In this document: piece after piece, positions 1-8,027 of the stretch
How positions within the stretch are numbered: position 1 is the first letter of the stretch
Layout: the number at the start of each line of letters is the position of its first letter
Assembly: GCF_934277605.1 (NCBI RefSeq)
Contig: NZ_CAKQVD010000002.1
Location: 1-64,000 of the forward strand
Reading direction: 5' to 3'
From: an uncultured Anaerotignum sp.
GTDB lineage: Bacteria; Bacillota; Clostridia; Lachnospirales; Anaerotignaceae
Length of the DNA stretch: 64,000 nucleotides
Made by a program: the position numbers and the translations under genes
Notes under the pieces: generated by a model
What the model was told of the DNA's origin: nothing
The model's input: the letters and a program-made list of their open reading frames with translations, nothing else
Database searches by the model: none

Positions 1-1169
1 GGTGCCAGACGTTTGCCCAATTCTGGTGTTTCGGGGTTGTTTTCCAGCTCCATCATTTCCACCTGATCCTCAGGATAATTTGTGATAACCAGCTTCAAGG
101 GATCAAGCACAGCCATAACCACCTTCGCCTTTGCCTTCAAATCATCACGAATACAGTAATCCAGCAAGCCGCTGTCTACCATGCTGTTTGCCTTGGAAAC
201 ACCAATGCGTTCACAGAAATCACGAATGGATGCAGGTGTATAGCCACGGCGGCGCAGACCGCTGATGGTCGGCATACGGGGATCATCCCACCCGTCAACC
301 AAGCCGTTTTCCACCAAAGCACGCAGCTTTCTCTTGCTCATAACGGTATTCGTCATACCCAAGCGTGCAAATTCAATCTGTCTGGGCGGATTTACCGTAT
401 AGCCTGCCTCTCTGACTACCCAATCATACAAAGGTCTGTGGTCCTCAAATTCCATTGTGCAGATGGAATGGGTAATGCCTTCAATCGCATCCTCCAAGGG
501 ATGTGCAAAGTCATACATCGGATAGATGCACCACTTGTCCCCTGTGGTATGGTGCGTGGAATGAGAAATACGATAAATAACAGGATCTCTCATGTTAATG
601 TTCGGAGAGGTCATGTCAATCTTCGCACGCAATGTCTTGGAGCCATCGGGGAATTCGCCCGCCTTCATTCTTTCAAACAAATCCAGATTTTCCTCCACAC
701 TTCTATTGCGGTAAGGGCTTTCCTTCCCCGGTGTAGAAAGCGTGCCACGGTATTCTCTCATTTCCTCTGCGGTCAAATCATCCACAAAGGCCTTGCCCTC
801 ACGAATCAGCTTCAGTGCAACCTCATAATATTTATCAAAGTAGCTGGACGCATAATACAATCTGTCCTCCCAATCGAAGCCAAGCCATTTTACGTCCTCC
901 TGAATGGATTCTACATATTCGACATCCTCTTTTGTGGGGTTGGTATCATCAAAACGCAGATTGCATTTGCCGCCGTACAGCTTTGCCAAGCCAAAGTTCA
1001 GGCAAATGGATTTTGCATGACCGATGTGCAGATAGCCGTTGGGTTCGGGCGGGAATCTGGTATGGATTTTATTCAGCTCTCCCTTTAGGTCGTCCTGGAT
1101 ATAGCTATGGATAAAGTTACCCGTTGCCCCCAGACCGCTGTTGTTTTCTGTATTTTTTTCTTCAGCCAT
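1..1169 (-). CDS. glnS: Glutaminyl-tRNA synthetase, 3' end beyond window (partial)
   Basis: Class I aminoacyl-tRNA synthetase that charges tRNA-Gln in the cytoplasm. The reading frame runs left off the window, so the C-terminus is missing; about 389 residues are visible. The class I HIGH motif is seen in [15 protein letters not shown] near residue 40 and the KMSKS-type loop as VMSKRKL. The RFDDTNP segment is typical of GlnRS/GluRS. Start chosen at the ATG preceded by GGAGGGCGACC, a strong ribosome binding site. GlnRS is patchy in Firmicutes, many of which amidate Glu-tRNA-Gln instead, so its presence suggests direct charging of tRNA-Gln. GlnRS is preferred over GluRS from overall likeness and the absence of zinc-finger cysteines in the visible part. 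Confidence 0.95.
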   Translation of the reverse strand, partial: MAEEKNTENNSGLGATGNFIHSYIQDDLKGELNKIHTRFPPEPNGYLHIGHAKSICLNFGLAKLYGGKCNLRFDDTNPTKEDVEYVESIQEDVKWLGFDWEDRLYYASSYFDKYYEVALKLIREGKAFVDDLTAEEMREYRGTLSTPGKESPYRNRSVEENLDLFERMKAGEFPDGSKTLRAKIDMTSPNINMRDPVIYRISHSTHHTTGDKWCIYPMYDFAHPLEDAIEGITHSICTMEFEDHRPLYDWVVREAGYTVNPPRQIEFARLGMTNTVMSKRKLRALVENGLVDGWDDPRMPTISGLRRRGYTPASIRDFCERIGVSKANSMVDSGLLDYCIRDDLKAKAKVVMAVLDPLKLVITNYPEDQVEMMELENNPETPELGKRLA

Positions 1170-1230
1170 TGGTCGCCCTCCTATATTTTCATTCTTTTCA
1201 GATTTTTTCATAAATGCAGTATGATATTTT

Positions 1231-1259
1231 ATTATAATACATTGAGAGTTTGATGGCAA
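1231..1259 (-). promoter_or_regulatory. Sigma-A promoter of glnS
   Basis: On the minus strand TTGCCA is followed by 17 bases and TATAAT, about 60 bases before the glnS start. No T-box specifier hairpin or antiterminator was seen between it and the gene. Confidence 0.6.
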
Positions 1260-1328
1260 GAAAACCGCAAACTTTTTTTGCGTATATATGTAGATTATCT
1301 ATATATTATTTGCCATTTGTTTTTCTGA

Positions 1329-1388
1329 TTGGACATAGATAGACCATCTATATATAATAAAAATAAGGATATATAGATACTCGATATA
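1329..1388 (+). promoter_or_regulatory. padR promoter with repeated TAGAT/ATCTA operator palindromes
   Basis: TTGGAC (1329-1334), 18 bases, TATAAT (1353-1358) forms a sigma-A promoter. Its spacer is filled by the palindrome TAGAT-AGACC-ATCTA (1336-1350). A related palindrome TAGATTATCTA lies at 1291-1301, and a looser one, TATATAGATACTCGATATA, at 1370-1388 runs up to the ribosome binding site. PadR proteins usually autorepress by binding such AT-rich dyads, so these are the likely operators (inference). Confidence 0.6.
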
Positions 1389-1401
1389 AGGAGGTTCTGT
1401 T

Positions 1402-1749
1402 ATGGCACTCGATAAAACACTTTTGGCAGGCAGCTCTGCCACACTGATTCTCAAGCTTTTGGACGGACACGATATGTATGGCTATCAAATCATCGAGGAG
1501 CTGGCTTGCCGCTCCAACAACATCTTTCAACTGAAGGCAGGCACGCTCTATCCTCTTTTGCATGGCTTAGAAAAAAAGGGGCTTCTGGAAGCCTATGAGG
1601 AGCATGCCGATTCCGCCCGTATCCGCAAATATTACCGTTTGACACCCAAAGGGAAAAAATTTCTAAAGGAAAAAACAGAGGAGTGGAAGGAATATTCCAC
1701 CACTGTCAGCAAAATTCTGGAAGGAGGTCTTTGCTGTGAATGTTTCTGA
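1402..1749 (+). CDS. PadR family transcriptional regulator
   Basis: 115-residue PadR-type winged-helix repressor. The family signature is seen in MYGYQIIEELACRSNN, followed by LKAGTLYPLLHGLEKKGLLEA (recognition helix and wing) and YYRLTPKGKKFL. The protein is short, as in the small PadR subfamily (PadR-s2) lacking a long C-terminal coiled coil. An AGGAGG ribosome binding site precedes the ATG. Its last 14 bases overlap the next gene, a SEDS membrane protein, so the pair is translationally coupled. In Firmicutes, PadR genes are commonly paired with a HAAS-domain membrane protein they regulate. Ligand unknown. Confidence 0.9.
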   Translation: MALDKTLLAGSSATLILKLLDGHDMYGYQIIEELACRSNNIFQLKAGTLYPLLHGLEKKGLLEAYEEHADSARIRKYYRLTPKGKKFLKEKTEEWKEYSTTVSKILEGGLCCECF

Positions 1750-3148
1750 TGCGTTTCAGCGCTACACACAAAAGGTATGTGAGCAAATCCGCTGGAAAAA
1801 GGCTCACCCCCTCGTTGCACAGGAAATCGAAAACCATTTGATTGACCAGAAAAACGCTTATCTTGCCGCAGGAGATTCCGAAAGCATTGCCGAGGAGAAA
1901 ACACTGCTGCAAATGGGTGATCCCATTTCTGTCGGTGCGGCGTTAGACCAAACCCATAAGCCTGCACCCCAATGGGATATGATTGGGATACTCCTTGCAT
2001 TGTTCATCCTTGGCGGTATCGTTCAGTTTTTGCTGCTGAAAACGGTACCCACAGTAGAGGATGCGTATGCGGTACGCTCTGCACAAAAGCTTTTACTGAT
2101 GCTTCCTGTCAGCTTGGCGGCGTTTGTCTGGATGTATTTTCTGGATTTTTCCTTTTTCCACAAGCACCCCTATGTTCTGCCGCTTTGCCTATTGGCAGTT
2201 GACCTTGCGGCGCATCTGTTCGGGGAATTCTATGGCGGAAAAAGATGGCTGACTCTCGGCTCCTTTGCCCTCAGTCCGCTTGCACTCTCTCTGCTGTTCC
2301 CCCTTGCCTTCTGCGGCCTGTTTGAGCGGCTGAGAAATTGGGGCAAAAGGGGTTATCTGTTCAGCGGAATTTTGGCGTCAGGCTTTTGTCTGCTTCTGTC
2401 CCTTTGCCATACTGCAGGCGGTATCCTGATTTTCGTTTTCTCTGTCGGGATTCTTTTGCTGATTGCGGCAAAAAAGGATTGGTTCGGTAAGAAGAATCGG
2501 CTATGGCTGCTCTTTTTTATACTGGTAGCCGTTGGGCTCTTTGCCCTTCTCATGCTTTATGCGCCGTTTCGCTATCGGTATGGCTGGGAACGCCTGTATG
2601 CAATTTTCGTTCCTTCCGGCAATCCTATGGGCAGCGGCTACCTTTCGACACAGCTGAAAACCATCCTTTCCCACTGCGTTCTTCTGGGCGAAGGTGCAGC
2701 CCTTTCGGAAACACAAGCCTATCTGCTGACGGATGCATCCATGCTCCGCTACGATTATCTGCTGATCTATCTGACCTATCATTACGGCTGGGTTGCCTCG
2801 GGCATTGTGGTTCTGCTGTTGGCAGTCTTTCTCGGGCTTGGCTTCCGCAAAGCAATAAAGCAGAAAAGCATTTTCGGGCAGATGGTTTCTCTGACTATCC
2901 TCTGCACCTTCACAGCGGAAATTTTGCTTTATATTTTGGCAAATCTGGGTGTATGGCTCATCGCACCGATTGCCCTGCCCTTCCTTTCCTATGGGACAAC
3001 GGCTTTGCTCATCAATATGGCATTGGCAGGCGTGCTGCTCTCCGTATTCCGTACCGGTGAGGTCTATCGGGACACACAGGCTCCGCTCCTCTCGGATTCC
3101 AAATTCATTCAATGGAATGACGGAAAGCTGACCATCTCTTTTAAATAA
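1736..3148 (+). CDS. HAAS-domain / SEDS (FtsW-RodA-SpoVE) family membrane protein
   Basis: 470-residue polytopic membrane protein starting at GTG, with AAGGAGG nine bases upstream inside padR. Residues 1 to about 75 are soluble and resemble the HAAS/permease-prefix domain (QIRWKKAHPLVAQEIENHL, then DPISVGAALDQTH). From about residue 80 the protein has roughly ten hydrophobic segments with SEDS signatures: GGKRWLTLGSFALSPL (compare GARRWI-LG-FQPSE) and PFLSYGTTALLINMALAG near the C-terminus. SEDS proteins polymerise peptidoglycan glycan strands, normally with a class B penicillin-binding protein; no such gene is adjacent. The 300-350 loop contains DASMLRYDYLL where SEDS enzymes carry functionally important acidic residues. 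Role in growth, division or sporulation cannot be told; PadR control suggests conditional expression. Confidence 0.8.
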   Translation: MNVSDAFQRYTQKVCEQIRWKKAHPLVAQEIENHLIDQKNAYLAAGDSESIAEEKTLLQMGDPISVGAALDQTHKPAPQWDMIGILLALFILGGIVQFLLLKTVPTVEDAYAVRSAQKLLLMLPVSLAAFVWMYFLDFSFFHKHPYVLPLCLLAVDLAAHLFGEFYGGKRWLTLGSFALSPLALSLLFPLAFCGLFERLRNWGKRGYLFSGILASGFCLLLSLCHTAGGILIFVFSVGILLLIAAKKDWFGKKNRLWLLFFILVAVGLFALLMLYAPFRYRYGWERLYAIFVPSGNPMGSGYLSTQLKTILSHCVLLGEGAALSETQAYLLTDASMLRYDYLLIYLTYHYGWVASGIVVLLLAVFLGLGFRKAIKQKSIFGQMVSLTILCTFTAEILLYILANLGVWLIAPIALPFLSYGTTALLINMALAGVLLSVFRTGEVYRDTQAPLLSDSKFIQWNDGKLTISFK

Positions 3149-3159
3149 GAAACAAATTG

Positions 3160-3219
3160 AAAAATCCCCCCATAACATGTAAAATAGAAGAATAGAACTG
3201 TTTTGGGGAGGATTTTTTT
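3160..3219 (+). promoter_or_regulatory. Hairpin that sequesters the downstream ribosome binding site
   Basis: AAAAATCCCCCCATAAC at the left pairs imperfectly with GTTTTGGGGAGGATTTTT at the right. The right arm contains GGGGAGGA, the Shine-Dalgarno sequence of the gene starting at 3220. The right arm ends in a T run, so the structure may double as terminator of the padR-SEDS operon. Confidence 0.5.
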
Positions 3220-3684
3220 ATGCTTGCGTTCACTGTCAATGATACAAAATCATTTATGAATTTGCTTTTAAAGGGAGATACCTTTGATGGCTTTCTCTTT
3301 CGCCAAGGAGAGCTGACCACCTTTGCCTCCTTCATCATGGAAGGCAAGCGTAATTTGGATTTTTACACCGGTGAGGAGCAATCGCTTTCCCGCTATGTTT
3401 ATTGGGCGGAAATGCGTCCCTTTGTGTTTCAAGCCATCAAGGGCAATCGGCTGCCCAAAAGCATTAAGCTTGTGTTCTCTCTTGCAGAGGAAAAGCTGTC
3501 GTACCTTCCGAATACCAAAGCCGCCTTTTTCAATATTTTCTTTAAAGAGCATACCCTTCTTTGCACCACTGCCATTTCGCAGGAAACCTTTTCCTTGGAT
3601 AAAACCTCTGAAAAGCTGTGGGAGGAATATATTTTAAAATTTTTCAAAAAAAATGCCATCGGGATTCAAATACAGGAGGACTAA
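3220..3684 (+). CDS. DUF5721-like family protein, function unknown
   Basis: 154-residue soluble protein with no signal peptide or membrane segment. It resembles the uncharacterised DUF5721 family of Clostridia: the N-terminus has FMNLLLKGDTFDGFLFRQGE, followed by a TFASFIMEGKRNLDFY segment, and the C-terminus is lysine rich. No catalytic motif was recognised. Its ribosome binding site is buried in an inverted repeat (3160-3219), suggesting translational control or coupling to termination of the preceding operon. The stop codon TAA abuts the left end of the inverted-repeat element at 3685-3851, so that insertion may have reset the 3' end of this gene. Family assignment is from memory of likeness and is moderate. 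Confidence 0.65.
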   Translation: MLAFTVNDTKSFMNLLLKGDTFDGFLFRQGELTTFASFIMEGKRNLDFYTGEEQSLSRYVYWAEMRPFVFQAIKGNRLPKSIKLVFSLAEEKLSYLPNTKAAFFNIFFKEHTLLCTTAISQETFSLDKTSEKLWEEYILKFFKKNAIGIQIQED

Positions 3685-3851
3685 AGGGGTGCCCGGATAA
3701 GAAACCCTGTATTCTGAAATGCTGAAAGTTACGGCTACTGTGTCAGTTCCCCTTGACAGCCTAAGTCAAAGGATGCCTGCGGGAAACCTCCTTGTATCCG
3801 CAGTCTTTCAGCTATTTCATTTTCCTCATGTTTTCTTATCGGGACACACCT
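3685..3851. repeat. 167-bp inverted-repeat element with internal hairpin core, copy 1
   Basis: The ends form imperfect inverted repeats: left AGGGGTGCCCGGATAAGAAA, right (reverse complement) AGGTGTGTCCCGATAAGAAA. A second dyad nests inside: GCTGAAAG (3721-3728) with CTTTCAGC (3805-3812). The core holds two hairpins: GGC-TACTG-TGTCA/TGACA-GCC (3733-3761) and CTGCGG/CCGCAG (3777-3803). No reading frame fits. The termini recur at 23845-23898 without the core. AA or TAA lies on both outer sides, compatible with a 2-3 base target duplication. Best described as a MITE-like or RNA-encoding mobile element; class unknown. Confidence 0.6.
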
Positions 3852-3884
3852 AAATCGTCCTCCTTTTTCTTCTCCCTCGTTCTG

Positions 3885-3911
3885 TTAGCACTCATTTTGA
3901 CCGAGTGCTAA
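3885..3911 (+). promoter_or_regulatory. CIRCE element (HrcA operator)
   Basis: TTAGCACTC, 9 bases, GAGTGCTAA is an exact match to the CIRCE consensus bound by the heat-shock repressor HrcA. It ends 7 bases before the -35 box of htpG, upstream of rather than within the promoter. Confidence 0.95.
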
Positions 3912-3918
3912 TTTTTTC

Positions 3919-3946
3919 TTGACTTTTCCGTTTCGGGTGTTACAAT
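3919..3946 (+). promoter_or_regulatory. Sigma-A promoter of htpG
   Basis: TTGACT (3919-3924), 16 bases, TACAAT (3941-3946). It lies between CIRCE and the htpG start codon at 4014, giving a leader of about 60 bases. Confidence 0.75.
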
Positions 3947-4013
3947 AAATAGTGATGAGCGGAGCCGCACCCTTTTTGGCGGCTCTGTAATAGAATTTTA
4001 GGAGGTATGCAGT

Positions 4014-6044
4014 ATGCAGGAAAAAGGCAATCTTTCTATCAACAGTGAAAATTTCATGCCGATTATTAAAAAATGGCTCTATACAGATAAGGACATCTTC
4101 ATTCGTGAATTGGTATCCAACGCTTGTGATGCGGTCACAAAGCTGCAAAAGCTGTCCCTGATGGGCGAAGCCGATATCCCTATGGATGAGGCCTATGAAA
4201 TCCATGTTGTCTTGGATCAGGATAAAAAAACATTGCAGATTAAAGATAACGGGATTGGTATGACTGCGGATGAAATCAAGAAATATATCAACCAGATTGC
4301 ATTCTCCGGTGCAACCGATTTTCTTTCCAGGTTTGAAGGAAAAACCGAGGACGAAGGCAGTGAGATTATCGGTCATTTCGGTCTGGGGTTCTATTCCGCC
4401 TTTATGGTAGCCGATACCGTCGAAATTGATTCCCTTTCCTATCAAAAGGATGCCACAGCAGCAAAATGGCGCTGCAACGGCGGCATTGATTATGAAATGG
4501 AGGCAGGCACCAGAACAAGCAGAGGGACAACCATCACACTTTATCTTGGTGCAGATGGAGAAGAATTTCTCAATGAGGCAACCCTTTATGCCGCAATGAA
4601 AAAATATTGCGCCTTCATGCCCGTTCCCATTTTTGTTGAGGTTTTGAAGGAAGAAACCGAGGAGGAAAAGGCGGCGGCGAAGAAGGCAGAAAACACCGTT
4701 CATGTTTCCCCCGAGGATGCCGCAAAAATGACAACCGAGGGTGCCATGGATTTATTGCAGGAGCAGAAGGAGGCCGCAGAGGAGGCAAAGGCAGAGGAGC
4801 CTAAGCCGCTCAATGACACCAATCCTCTTTGGCAGAGAAAGCCCTCCGAATGTACGGATGAGGACTATAAAGCCTTCTATCATCAGGTGTTCGGCGATTT
4901 CAACGATCCTCTGTTCTGGATTCATCTGAATATGGATTACCCCTTCCGTCTGAAAGGGATTCTCTATTTCCCGAAGCTTGTGGAGCAGATGGATATGATG
5001 AACGGCGAGGTAAAGCTGTATTGCAATCAGGTCTATATTGCGGATAACGTCAAAGAGGTTGTCCCCGAATTTTTGCTGCTGCTCAAGGGTGTTCTGGATT
5101 GTCCCGATATGCCCTTGAATGTTTCCAGAAGTGCGCTGCAAAATGACGGCTATGTGGAAAAAATGAATGCCTACATCACCAAAAAGGTTGCGGATAAGCT
5201 GAATCAGCTTTTCAAAAATGACCGCCCCGCCTTTGAAGGCTTCTGGGATGATATCAACATCTTCATCAAATACGGCTGTATGCGTGAAGAAAAGCTGTAT
5301 GATAAGGTAAAGGATATCCTTTTGCTGAAAACAACAGACGGTGTATATGAAACCATCTCAGAATATCTGGAGAAAAACAAGGAAAAACACGAAAACGTGA
5401 TTTATTTTGCAACCGATACCAACCAGCAGGCGCAGTATATCCGCTTGTTCAAGGAGCAGGGCTTAGAGGCAGCCATCATGGATACCCCTGTGGATAAGCC
5501 CTTCGTTTCCTTCTTGGAATATAAAAATCAGGATATCAAGCTGAAGGTACAGCGTGTCGATGCGGATATAGATTCTCTGCAGGAAAAACAGGATGCTGAG
5601 GTTTCCGAGGCAAAGAAGCAGGCTGATGAATTTGAAGCAAATCAAATGCAGGAGCTGTTCCGCTCTGCCATTGCCAATGAAAAGCTGAATGTAAAGCTGG
5701 AGGCACTGAAGGCAGAAAAGGTTTCCGCCATGATTCTGCTTTCCGAGGAATCCAGACGTATGATGGAAATGATGGAGACCTATGCCAACAACGAAGAATT
5801 TAAGGCAATGTTCGCCAATATAAAGCCCGATGAAACCTTGGTGCTGAATAAAAACAATAAACTGGTAAAGGCACTGCTTTCCATGGCAGGCAAGGAGGAA
5901 AAGAAGGAGAATGCGGCTTTGCTCTGCCATCAGCTTTATGATTTGGCACTGATGAGCCACCGCCCCCTGACCTCCGAGGAAATGACTGCTTTTATCGACA
6001 GAAGCAATCTTCTTCTGGAAAAGCTGACTGCTTTTGAAGCATAA
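4014..6044 (+). CDS. htpG: Chaperone protein HtpG (Hsp90) with extended charged linker
   Basis: 676-residue Hsp90-family ATP-dependent chaperone of the cytoplasm. The N-terminal GHKL ATPase is clear: RELVSNACDAVTKL (catalytic Glu and Mg-binding Asn), LQIKDNGIGMTADEI, GHFGLGFYSAFMVAD and GTTITLYL. The middle domain starts near residue 268 (NPLWQRKP) with SRSALQNDGYVEK, and the C-terminal dimerisation domain follows. Between N and M domains, residues about 210-267 form a lysine/glutamate/alanine-rich stretch longer than the short linker of E. coli HtpG. Ribosome binding site GGAGG before ATG. An upstream CIRCE predicts HrcA repression, whereas B. subtilis htpG is not HrcA controlled. A terminator follows. 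Confidence 0.97.
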   Translation: MQEKGNLSINSENFMPIIKKWLYTDKDIFIRELVSNACDAVTKLQKLSLMGEADIPMDEAYEIHVVLDQDKKTLQIKDNGIGMTADEIKKYINQIAFSGATDFLSRFEGKTEDEGSEIIGHFGLGFYSAFMVADTVEIDSLSYQKDATAAKWRCNGGIDYEMEAGTRTSRGTTITLYLGADGEEFLNEATLYAAMKKYCAFMPVPIFVEVLKEETEEEKAAAKKAENTVHVSPEDAAKMTTEGAMDLLQEQKEAAEEAKAEEPKPLNDTNPLWQRKPSECTDEDYKAFYHQVFGDFNDPLFWIHLNMDYPFRLKGILYFPKLVEQMDMMNGEVKLYCNQVYIADNVKEVVPEFLLLLKGVLDCPDMPLNVSRSALQNDGYVEKMNAYITKKVADKLNQLFKNDRPAFEGFWDDINIFIKYGCMREEKLYDKVKDILLLKTTDGVYETISEYLEKNKEKHENVIYFATDTNQQAQYIRLFKEQGLEAAIMDTPVDKPFVSFLEYKNQDIKLKVQRVDADIDSLQEKQDAEVSEAKKQADEFEANQMQELFRSAIANEKLNVKLEALKAEKVSAMILLSEESRRMMEMMETYANNEEFKAMFANIKPDETLVLNKNNKLVKALLSMAGKEEKKENAALLCHQLYDLALMSHRPLTSEEMTAFIDRSNLLLEKLTAFEA

Positions 6045-6086
6045 TCTCAGCTTTCTTTCGCTAACTCACTACCCCTTTTTATACAA

Positions 6087-6119
6087 AAGACCGAAGACAG
6101 TTTTTGTCCTCGGTCTTTT
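6087..6119 (+). terminator. Rho-independent terminator after htpG
   Basis: AAGACCGAAGAC and GTCCTCGGTCTT form a stem with a small loop, followed by TTTTC. The A run on the left would let it also serve the leftward gene ending at 6127. Confidence 0.85.
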
Positions 6120-6126
6120 CGCATTT

Positions 6127-7143
6127 CTAGTCCTTTTCTCCTTCATTTGCTTCTTCCATGGTCAATTCCTGTGTCGGCAGCTGCTCCATAAACTGCACCC
6201 GAACCACAGCCTGCGCCCAATTCAGAGAAACCCTTGCAAATTTCTCCCTTTTTGCCGCCTCCTCCTTGAAAATCCGCAAAAGCTCCTGCACAATTTCTCT
6301 TGTCATGTAGCCGCCACGCCAATGAAAAATCAAAGGCTTTCCCTTTTTCACTGCCTGTGCGGAACGCTTTTGCACCTCCTCCATTTTCGTAAAGGAGCGC
6401 TTTTTTTCTTTATAATAAAATCGGTCTGCATCCGTGCAGGCAGGAATCTGCCAAACCAATTTCTCATGGTCACGGAAAATCTGCTTGTCGCTCAGCAAAA
6501 AATAATCATATCGAATTTCCTCAGGATTCCCCAAAGAATTATCAAACGTGCAGTCCAAATGATAATATTTCTTATCCAGCCGCACCACATTCCACGCATG
6601 ACGATATTTTATATTTTTTTCGGGGTTATTCTCCGCCAAAGCGATGATGCACCAAATTTGCAATGCATCACAAAGAATCTTAACCGCCTTGGCAATCCCC
6701 TCGCAAACCCCCACACCATGCCCCAATGGGCCGATAATTTCATGGGAATATTGCTTTTTCAGCTTGTCATAATGCACATTTTTGCAAATAAAATCGTGGA
6801 TATACAGCAGCTTTTCCATATCACTCAGCTTTGCCGCAGGGCGAGCCAGCTTTTCCACCCTTGCCTGCAATGCCTTTTGATGCTCCTTGATTTTCCCCTT
6901 CTCAAAAAGATAGCTCGGCACCAATTCCGCATTCTTGGAATCCGGATAATAACGATATTGAAAGGTTCCTGCATAAAAAAGCTGTGGGCAATCCAAGCGC
7001 AGCTTCATAAACACCTCTGTCAATGCCCCGTTTTCCAGCAACGGCACAGGAAAGGAGGGGGCCAAGCCTTGCAGGCCTGCCTTCATTGCCTGATAGCTGC
7101 TCTGCTGTGCTTTTGTTAAGCCTTGATAATAATACGGTTCCAT
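6127..7143 (-). CDS. Transglutaminase-like domain protein
   Basis: 338-residue protein with a transglutaminase/protease-like core near residues 115-235. The expected catalytic triad is visible: Cys in GVGVCEGIAKAVKILC, His in KYRHAWNVVRLD and Asp in YYHLDCTFD. The YDYFLLSD segment that follows is common in clostridial members. There is no clear signal peptide or transmembrane helix, so it is probably cytoplasmic. Start set at the ATG giving MEPYYYQ, preceded by AAGGGGAAGGAT; an ATG 36 bases upstream lies inside the preceding gene and lacks a ribosome binding site. Only 13 bases separate it from the exonuclease gene, so they are probably co-transcribed. Substrate unknown. Confidence 0.8.
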   Translation of the reverse strand: MEPYYYQGLTKAQQSSYQAMKAGLQGLAPSFPVPLLENGALTEVFMKLRLDCPQLFYAGTFQYRYYPDSKNAELVPSYLFEKGKIKEHQKALQARVEKLARPAAKLSDMEKLLYIHDFICKNVHYDKLKKQYSHEIIGPLGHGVGVCEGIAKAVKILCDALQIWCIIALAENNPEKNIKYRHAWNVVRLDKKYYHLDCTFDNSLGNPEEIRYDYFLLSDKQIFRDHEKLVWQIPACTDADRFYYKEKKRSFTKMEEVQKRSAQAVKKGKPLIFHWRGGYMTREIVQELLRIFKEEAAKREKFARVSLNWAQAVVRVQFMEQLPTQELTMEEANEGEKD

Positions 7144-7156
7144 ATCCTTCCCCTTT

Positions 7157-7912
7157 TTACAGATTGATTTCCAGCTCAACAGGACAATGGTCGGAGCCCA
7201 TCACCTGTGTATGAATCCTCGCATCCACCAGCTTCTCCTGCAAGCGTGCGGAAACCACATAATAATCAATCCGCCAGCCCGCATTCTTCTCCCTTGCCTT
7301 AAAGCGATAGCTCCACCACGAATAAATCCCCTCCTGCTTGGGATAAAAATAGCGGAAGGTATCCACAAAGCCTGCTCCCAAAAGCTCTGTAAATTTTCCA
7401 CGCTCCTCATCGGTAAAGCCCGCACTTCTGCGGTTTGTTTTTGGGTTTTTCAAGTCAATCTCATTGTGTGCAACATTCAAATCCCCACAAATAATCACAG
7501 GCTTTTTCGCATCCAAGCCGCTCACATAGCTGCGGAAGGCATCCTCCCATTCCATGCGATAAGCCAAACGGGCATTTTCCTGCTGAGAATTGGGGGTGTA
7601 GACGGTCACATAATAAAAATCCGCAAATTCCAGTGTAATCACACGCCCCTCATGGTCATGCACCTCCACTCCAATGCCATAGGTCACTGCCAACGGCTCC
7701 TTTTTCGTGAACACCGCTACACCGGAATAGCCCTTCTTTTCCGCATAATTCCAATATTGATGATAGCCTGCGGTTTCCAAATCAATCTGTCCTGCCTGCA
7801 ATTTTGTCTCCTGCAAGGAAAAGATATCTGCATCCGCCTCCTTGAAATATTCCAAAAAGCCCTTGCCCACTGCGGCACGCAAGCCATTTACATTCCATGA
7901 AATAAATCTCAT
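7157..7912 (-). CDS. xth: Exodeoxyribonuclease III / AP endonuclease
   Basis: 251-residue enzyme of the exonuclease III family that acts in base excision repair, cleaving at abasic sites and trimming 3' ends. Signatures: MRFISWNVNGLRAA at the N-terminus, DIFSLQETKL (metal-binding Glu), ICGDLNVAHNEIDL, RYFYPKQEGIYSWWSY and the C-terminal GSDHCPVELEI with the catalytic Asp-His pair. Length is normal. Start chosen at the ATG preceded by GGAGGCAAAAAA; an in-frame upstream extension has no ribosome binding site. Heads the leftward pair with the transglutaminase-like gene. Confidence 0.95.
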   Translation of the reverse strand: MRFISWNVNGLRAAVGKGFLEYFKEADADIFSLQETKLQAGQIDLETAGYHQYWNYAEKKGYSGVAVFTKKEPLAVTYGIGVEVHDHEGRVITLEFADFYYVTVYTPNSQQENARLAYRMEWEDAFRSYVSGLDAKKPVIICGDLNVAHNEIDLKNPKTNRRSAGFTDEERGKFTELLGAGFVDTFRYFYPKQEGIYSWWSYRFKAREKNAGWRIDYYVVSARLQEKLVDARIHTQVMGSDHCPVELEINL

Positions 7913-8027
7913 TTTTTTGCCTCCTTCTGCTGAAAGTATCATAAGTATAACAGAATCCCCCCGCATTGTCTTGCCCCCAAGAGAAAAATATTATAAAATG
8001 AGATATCAGAGAAAGGATGGTTTTCAA

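Noticed and set aside
1170..1260. Possible T-box leader before glnS
   Set aside because: Leader is only about 60 bases, with no specifier stem or antiterminator sequence. The same holds for the asnA leader at 59800-59888.
3721..3812. Partial likeness to a cobalamin riboswitch (GGCTACTG, then AGTCAAAGGATGCCTGC)
   Set aside because: The GGGAAGGC block is missing, the B12-box match needs an insertion, the next gene is htpG with its own promoter, and the ends recur elsewhere as a mobile-like repeat.
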